From contig NZ_VFJE01000052.1 in NCBI RefSeq assembly GCF_006385255.1, positions 1-64,000 of the forward strand: DNA of 64,000 bases, in the 5' to 3' direction. The first letter of the stretch is position 1. Every line of letters begins with the position of its first letter. The translations under genes and the position numbers were made by a program. Source of the stretch: Flavobacterium microcysteis (GTDB lineage: Bacteria > Bacteroidota > Bacteroidia > Flavobacteriales > Flavobacteriaceae). This document shows positions 62,002-64,000 of the stretch, one piece after another. The notes beneath the pieces are model-generated. The model did not search any database. It saw nothing but the letters and a program-made list of their open reading frames with translations, and was not told the DNA's origin.

Positions 62002-63267
62002 TTATTTAACTCTGAAAGTAACTCTTCTTACGATTTGACGGGCTTCTTTAGAATTTTTATTCACAGAAGTATCTTCACCGTTTCCAACAACTGTCAGTCT
62101 TGAAGCGTTGATTCCTGAATTGACTACAATATCTCTTACAGAATTAGCTCTTCTTTGTGACAAATCTTTGTTATAGTCTGAGTTTCCTATTTCGTCTGCA
62201 TAACCAATGATTTCTGCATTAGCTGATGGATTTGCTTTTAGGTATTTCACTAAGAAATCAACACCAGATAGAGAAGTAGTTGTTGGCTTAGCTGAATTAA
62301 AGTCAAAATATACATTGACATAACCACCATTGATTAGCTCTTCAATAGTACTGTTTGAAGCTGTAGCTTTACCATTCTGTCCGTATTTTTTATCTAAGTA
62401 GCTTTCCAGTTCATCAGGCACACCATTTTGGTTTCTGTCAATAGATTGTCCTTTTGTATTTACAGCAACTCCTGCGATAGAGTTTGGCTCAAGATCATAC
62501 ATATCCGGAACACCATCTTTATCAGAATCAGCCAATCCGGTTTCAATCATTCCAACTCTTTCTTCAAGAGCTTTCAGCTCGTCGATTTTAGTCTCAGAAT
62601 ACCAGTCAGCATGTTTTTCGTTTTTACCAAGGTAGAACGTCAAACCAACAGAAGCATTCAATAATGTACCATCAAAAGTTCCGGTAGTTGTTGGTCCTTG
62701 ACCGTCAAAATTATAGTTTTGTTTACCGTGAACAATTCCTGTAAGGTCTCCGGTTAATACAACACTGTTGCTTAATTTTACCTGACCTGTAATCCCTAAG
62801 ATTCCGTTACCCATATAATCTTCTCCGTCAAAACCATCTTTAGAAGACAATTGAGATACACCAAATCCACCATGAACTAATAAACCGAATGTATCGGTCC
62901 AGTCTTCAAAGTTCAACACTCTTCCTAAGTTCACAACTCCTTGAAGGCTTGTTCTTAAATACGTGCTTTCAAATGGGTTGCTGTCATCGTGTTCTTTGAA
63001 TTTATCATAACCGAAATCTAATTTCAAACCAAATTTAGGATTGAACATGTACCTAACACCTAAATCAGCATGGAATAGATTTAATGTTGAAGTATAATAA
63101 CCATCAGTCATTGACCTCGTTGGCTTATTTACCCCTCCGTTTACTTCAATCGACCATTTGTTGTAGCCGTCCGCTGGGGCTTTTTCAACTGTTACAGCAG
63201 AATCCTGTGCGTTTGCAGAGGCGAAAGCCAGCAATAAAAACGATAATAATGGTAAATTCTTTTTCAT
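62002..63267 (-). CDS. OmpA-family outer-membrane protein
   Basis: A 421-residue protein. Signal peptide (ASANAQDS), an N-terminal 8-strand-like barrel (about 30-210), a thrombospondin-type-3-like calcium-binding segment (DSDKDGVPDMYD, DRNQNGVPDELE) and a C-terminal OmpA/peptidoglycan-binding domain (about 300-421, with FDFNSAKP and YADEIGNSDYNKDLSQRRA). It anchors the outer membrane to peptidoglycan. The gene has its own -7 box and terminator. Confidence 0.92.
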   Translation of the reverse strand: MKKNLPLLSFLLLAFASANAQDSAVTVEKAPADGYNKWSIEVNGGVNKPTRSMTDGYYTSTLNLFHADLGVRYMFNPKFGLKLDFGYDKFKEHDDSNPFESTYLRTSLQGVVNLGRVLNFEDWTDTFGLLVHGGFGVSQLSSKDGFDGEDYMGNGILGITGQVKLSNSVVLTGDLTGIVHGKQNYNFDGQGPTTTGTFDGTLLNASVGLTFYLGKNEKHADWYSETKIDELKALEERVGMIETGLADSDKDGVPDMYDLEPNSIAGVAVNTKGQSIDRNQNGVPDELESYLDKKYGQNGKATASNSTIEELINGGYVNVYFDFNSAKPTTTSLSGVDFLVKYLKANPSANAEIIGYADEIGNSDYNKDLSQRRANSVRDIVVNSGINASRLTVVGNGEDTSVNKNSKEARQIVRRVTFRVK

Positions 63268-63321
63268 AATTCTTAATGGATTTTAATTTAATTTTTCTCT
63301 TTTTAAGCAACAATTCTGAGG

Positions 63322-63329
63322 CAAAGATA
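63322..63329 (-). promoter_or_regulatory. Promoter -7 box TATCTTTG (ompA)
   Basis: Exact TAnnTTTG match on the minus strand, 54 bases before the ompA ATG. Confidence 0.55.
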
Positions 63330-63629
63330 TATCATAGAATTTTAACATTTCTTACTTTTTGTTATATAATTCCCATGTTTATGTTTTTTTTAATAATTCT
63401 ATAACTTTTTTTTATGACCAATAAATGAAGGGTTTTAGCCCCTTGTTTTTAGGTATCTTGTTGATTAAATGTTGATTATAAGCAGAAGGAAAGAAGCTTA
63501 AATCCTACAGCTTTTCAAAAAGGTACAAATTGAATGTTAGGAAGGTTTAAGAGGGAATTTTGGCATGATTTTAAGAAATTTTACTGGCTTTAATCCCGAC
63601 TGAATCTGATTTTAATAGGTGAGATTTGT

Positions 63630-63637
63630 TAATTTTG
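63630..63637 (+). promoter_or_regulatory. Promoter -7 box TAATTTTG (thioesterase)
   Basis: Exact TAnnTTTG match, 18 bases before the thioesterase ATG. Confidence 0.6.
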
Positions 63638-63655
63638 TAATGTCAAAATAAGATT

Positions 63656-64000
63656 ATGAGATTTCATACCAGAAAATGGGTAAAACCGGAAGATTTAAAC
63701 CCAAACCAAACATTATTCGGAGGTAAGCTTTTATCATGGATTGATGAAGAAGCGGCTTTATACTCTATAATCCAGCTAGAAAACGAACGTGTCGTAACCA
63801 AACACATGTCGGAAATCAATTTTATCAGTTCTGCCAAACAAGGTGATATTGTTGAAATTGGGATTGACGTGGTGAAGTTTGGAAAAACATCGCTGACACT
63901 AAAATGTGAAGTGAGAAATATAATGACTAAAGAAACCATTATTACGGTCAATTCCATAACAATGGTAAATTTGGACAGTTTTGGGCGTCCTTCAATTCAT
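63656..64000 (+). CDS. Acyl-CoA thioesterase, hotdog fold (3' end beyond window)
   Basis: The ATG at 63656 opens 115 codons to the right edge with no stop. The hotdog pattern is clear: PEDLNPNQTLFGGKLLSWIDEEAA (Asn/Gly/Asp region split over the helix), HMSEINFISSAKQGDIVEI and TLKCEVRNIMT. This matches YciA/BFIT-type acyl-CoA thioesterases, which hydrolyse acyl-CoA. The C-terminus is cut. Confidence 0.88.
   Translation, partial: MRFHTRKWVKPEDLNPNQTLFGGKLLSWIDEEAALYSIIQLENERVVTKHMSEINFISSAKQGDIVEIGIDVVKFGKTSLTLKCEVRNIMTKETIITVNSITMVNLDSFGRPSIH

Larger units (their letters stand above)
63268..63655. other. Divergent spacer between ompA and thioesterase genes
   Basis: 388 bases with no ORF. It holds the two promoter -7 boxes listed separately and otherwise shows no recognised element. 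Confidence 0.5.

Overview
The window looks like a chromosomal segment of a Flavobacterium-type bacterium (phylum Bacteroidota). The evidence is the AT-rich coding style, promoter -7 boxes of the Bacteroidota type (TAnnTTTG) before many genes, T9SS hallmarks (porX, a cargo protein with a type A sorting domain, a choice-of-anchor L/SprB-repeat/HYR surface adhesin), a fused LpxC-FabZ enzyme, an RprXY-like two-component pair, lipoproteins with acidic residues after the lipobox cysteine, and very few Shine-Dalgarno sequences. The species cannot be named from the sequence alone.

Layout. 1-3.3 kb: 5' part of a giant secreted adhesin, cut by the left edge. 3.9-7.5 kb: polyphosphate module sixA-like/ppk1/ppx. 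7.6-9.3 kb: dnaX, whose tau form needs a -1 shift at an A10 tract. 9.4-11.4 kb: lipoprotein, topoisomerase IB and a small conserved gene. 11.5-11.9 kb: RNase P RNA. 11.9-17.2 kb: two-component system, secreted alpha/beta hydrolase and outer-membrane barrel. 17.2-21.1 kb: rsmD/DUF3822, a RecD-like helicase and kdsB. 21.3-24.5 kb: lipoproteins, a spermidine-synthase-like methyltransferase, an acyltransferase and an XRE regulator. 24.8-29.7 kb: M14 peptidase, Lrp regulator, PEP carboxylase and DinB protein. 29.7-34.5 kb: polyamine block (deoxyhypusine-synthase-like protein, arginine decarboxylase) and aroB. 34.6-35.8 kb: proline dehydrogenase. 35.9-38.8 kb: two secreted proteins that look acquired. 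39.2-41.2 kb: two tRNA-Val genes and small secreted proteins. 41.3-45 kb: alanine dehydrogenase, tsaE and porX. 46.4-53.9 kb: HD hydrolase, the lipid A operon (lpxD, lpxC-fabZ, lpxA, efp, a second lpxD, an NTF2-like gene) and sucD. 53.9-64 kb: DNA-deoxyinosine glycosylase, pirin, a NhaC-family transporter behind an S-box-like leader, fabG, a vWA membrane protein, META-domain lipoproteins, OmpA and a hotdog thioesterase cut by the right edge.

How genes work together. PPK1 makes polyphosphate and PPX degrades it. LpxA, LpxC, LpxD and KdsB serve lipid A-Kdo synthesis, and FabZ and FabG serve type II fatty-acid elongation. PorX is the cytoplasmic regulator of the secretion system that exports the adhesin and the sorting-domain protein. 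The XRE gene and the M14 peptidase gene share an intergenic region with five TTAC-N4-GTAA palindromes, two of them on promoter -7 boxes, which suggests an undescribed local regulon.

Most unusual signals: the five-site XRE operator array; a shrunken S-box-like leader before the NhaC-family (possible methionine) transporter; a dnaX arrangement in which tau rather than gamma needs frameshifting; two GC-rich or secreted genes bracketed by copies of the putA 3' end and terminator; intergenic arrays with a strict 7-bp period; and a 59-residue leaderless ORF plus a 13-bp hairpin before arginine decarboxylase.
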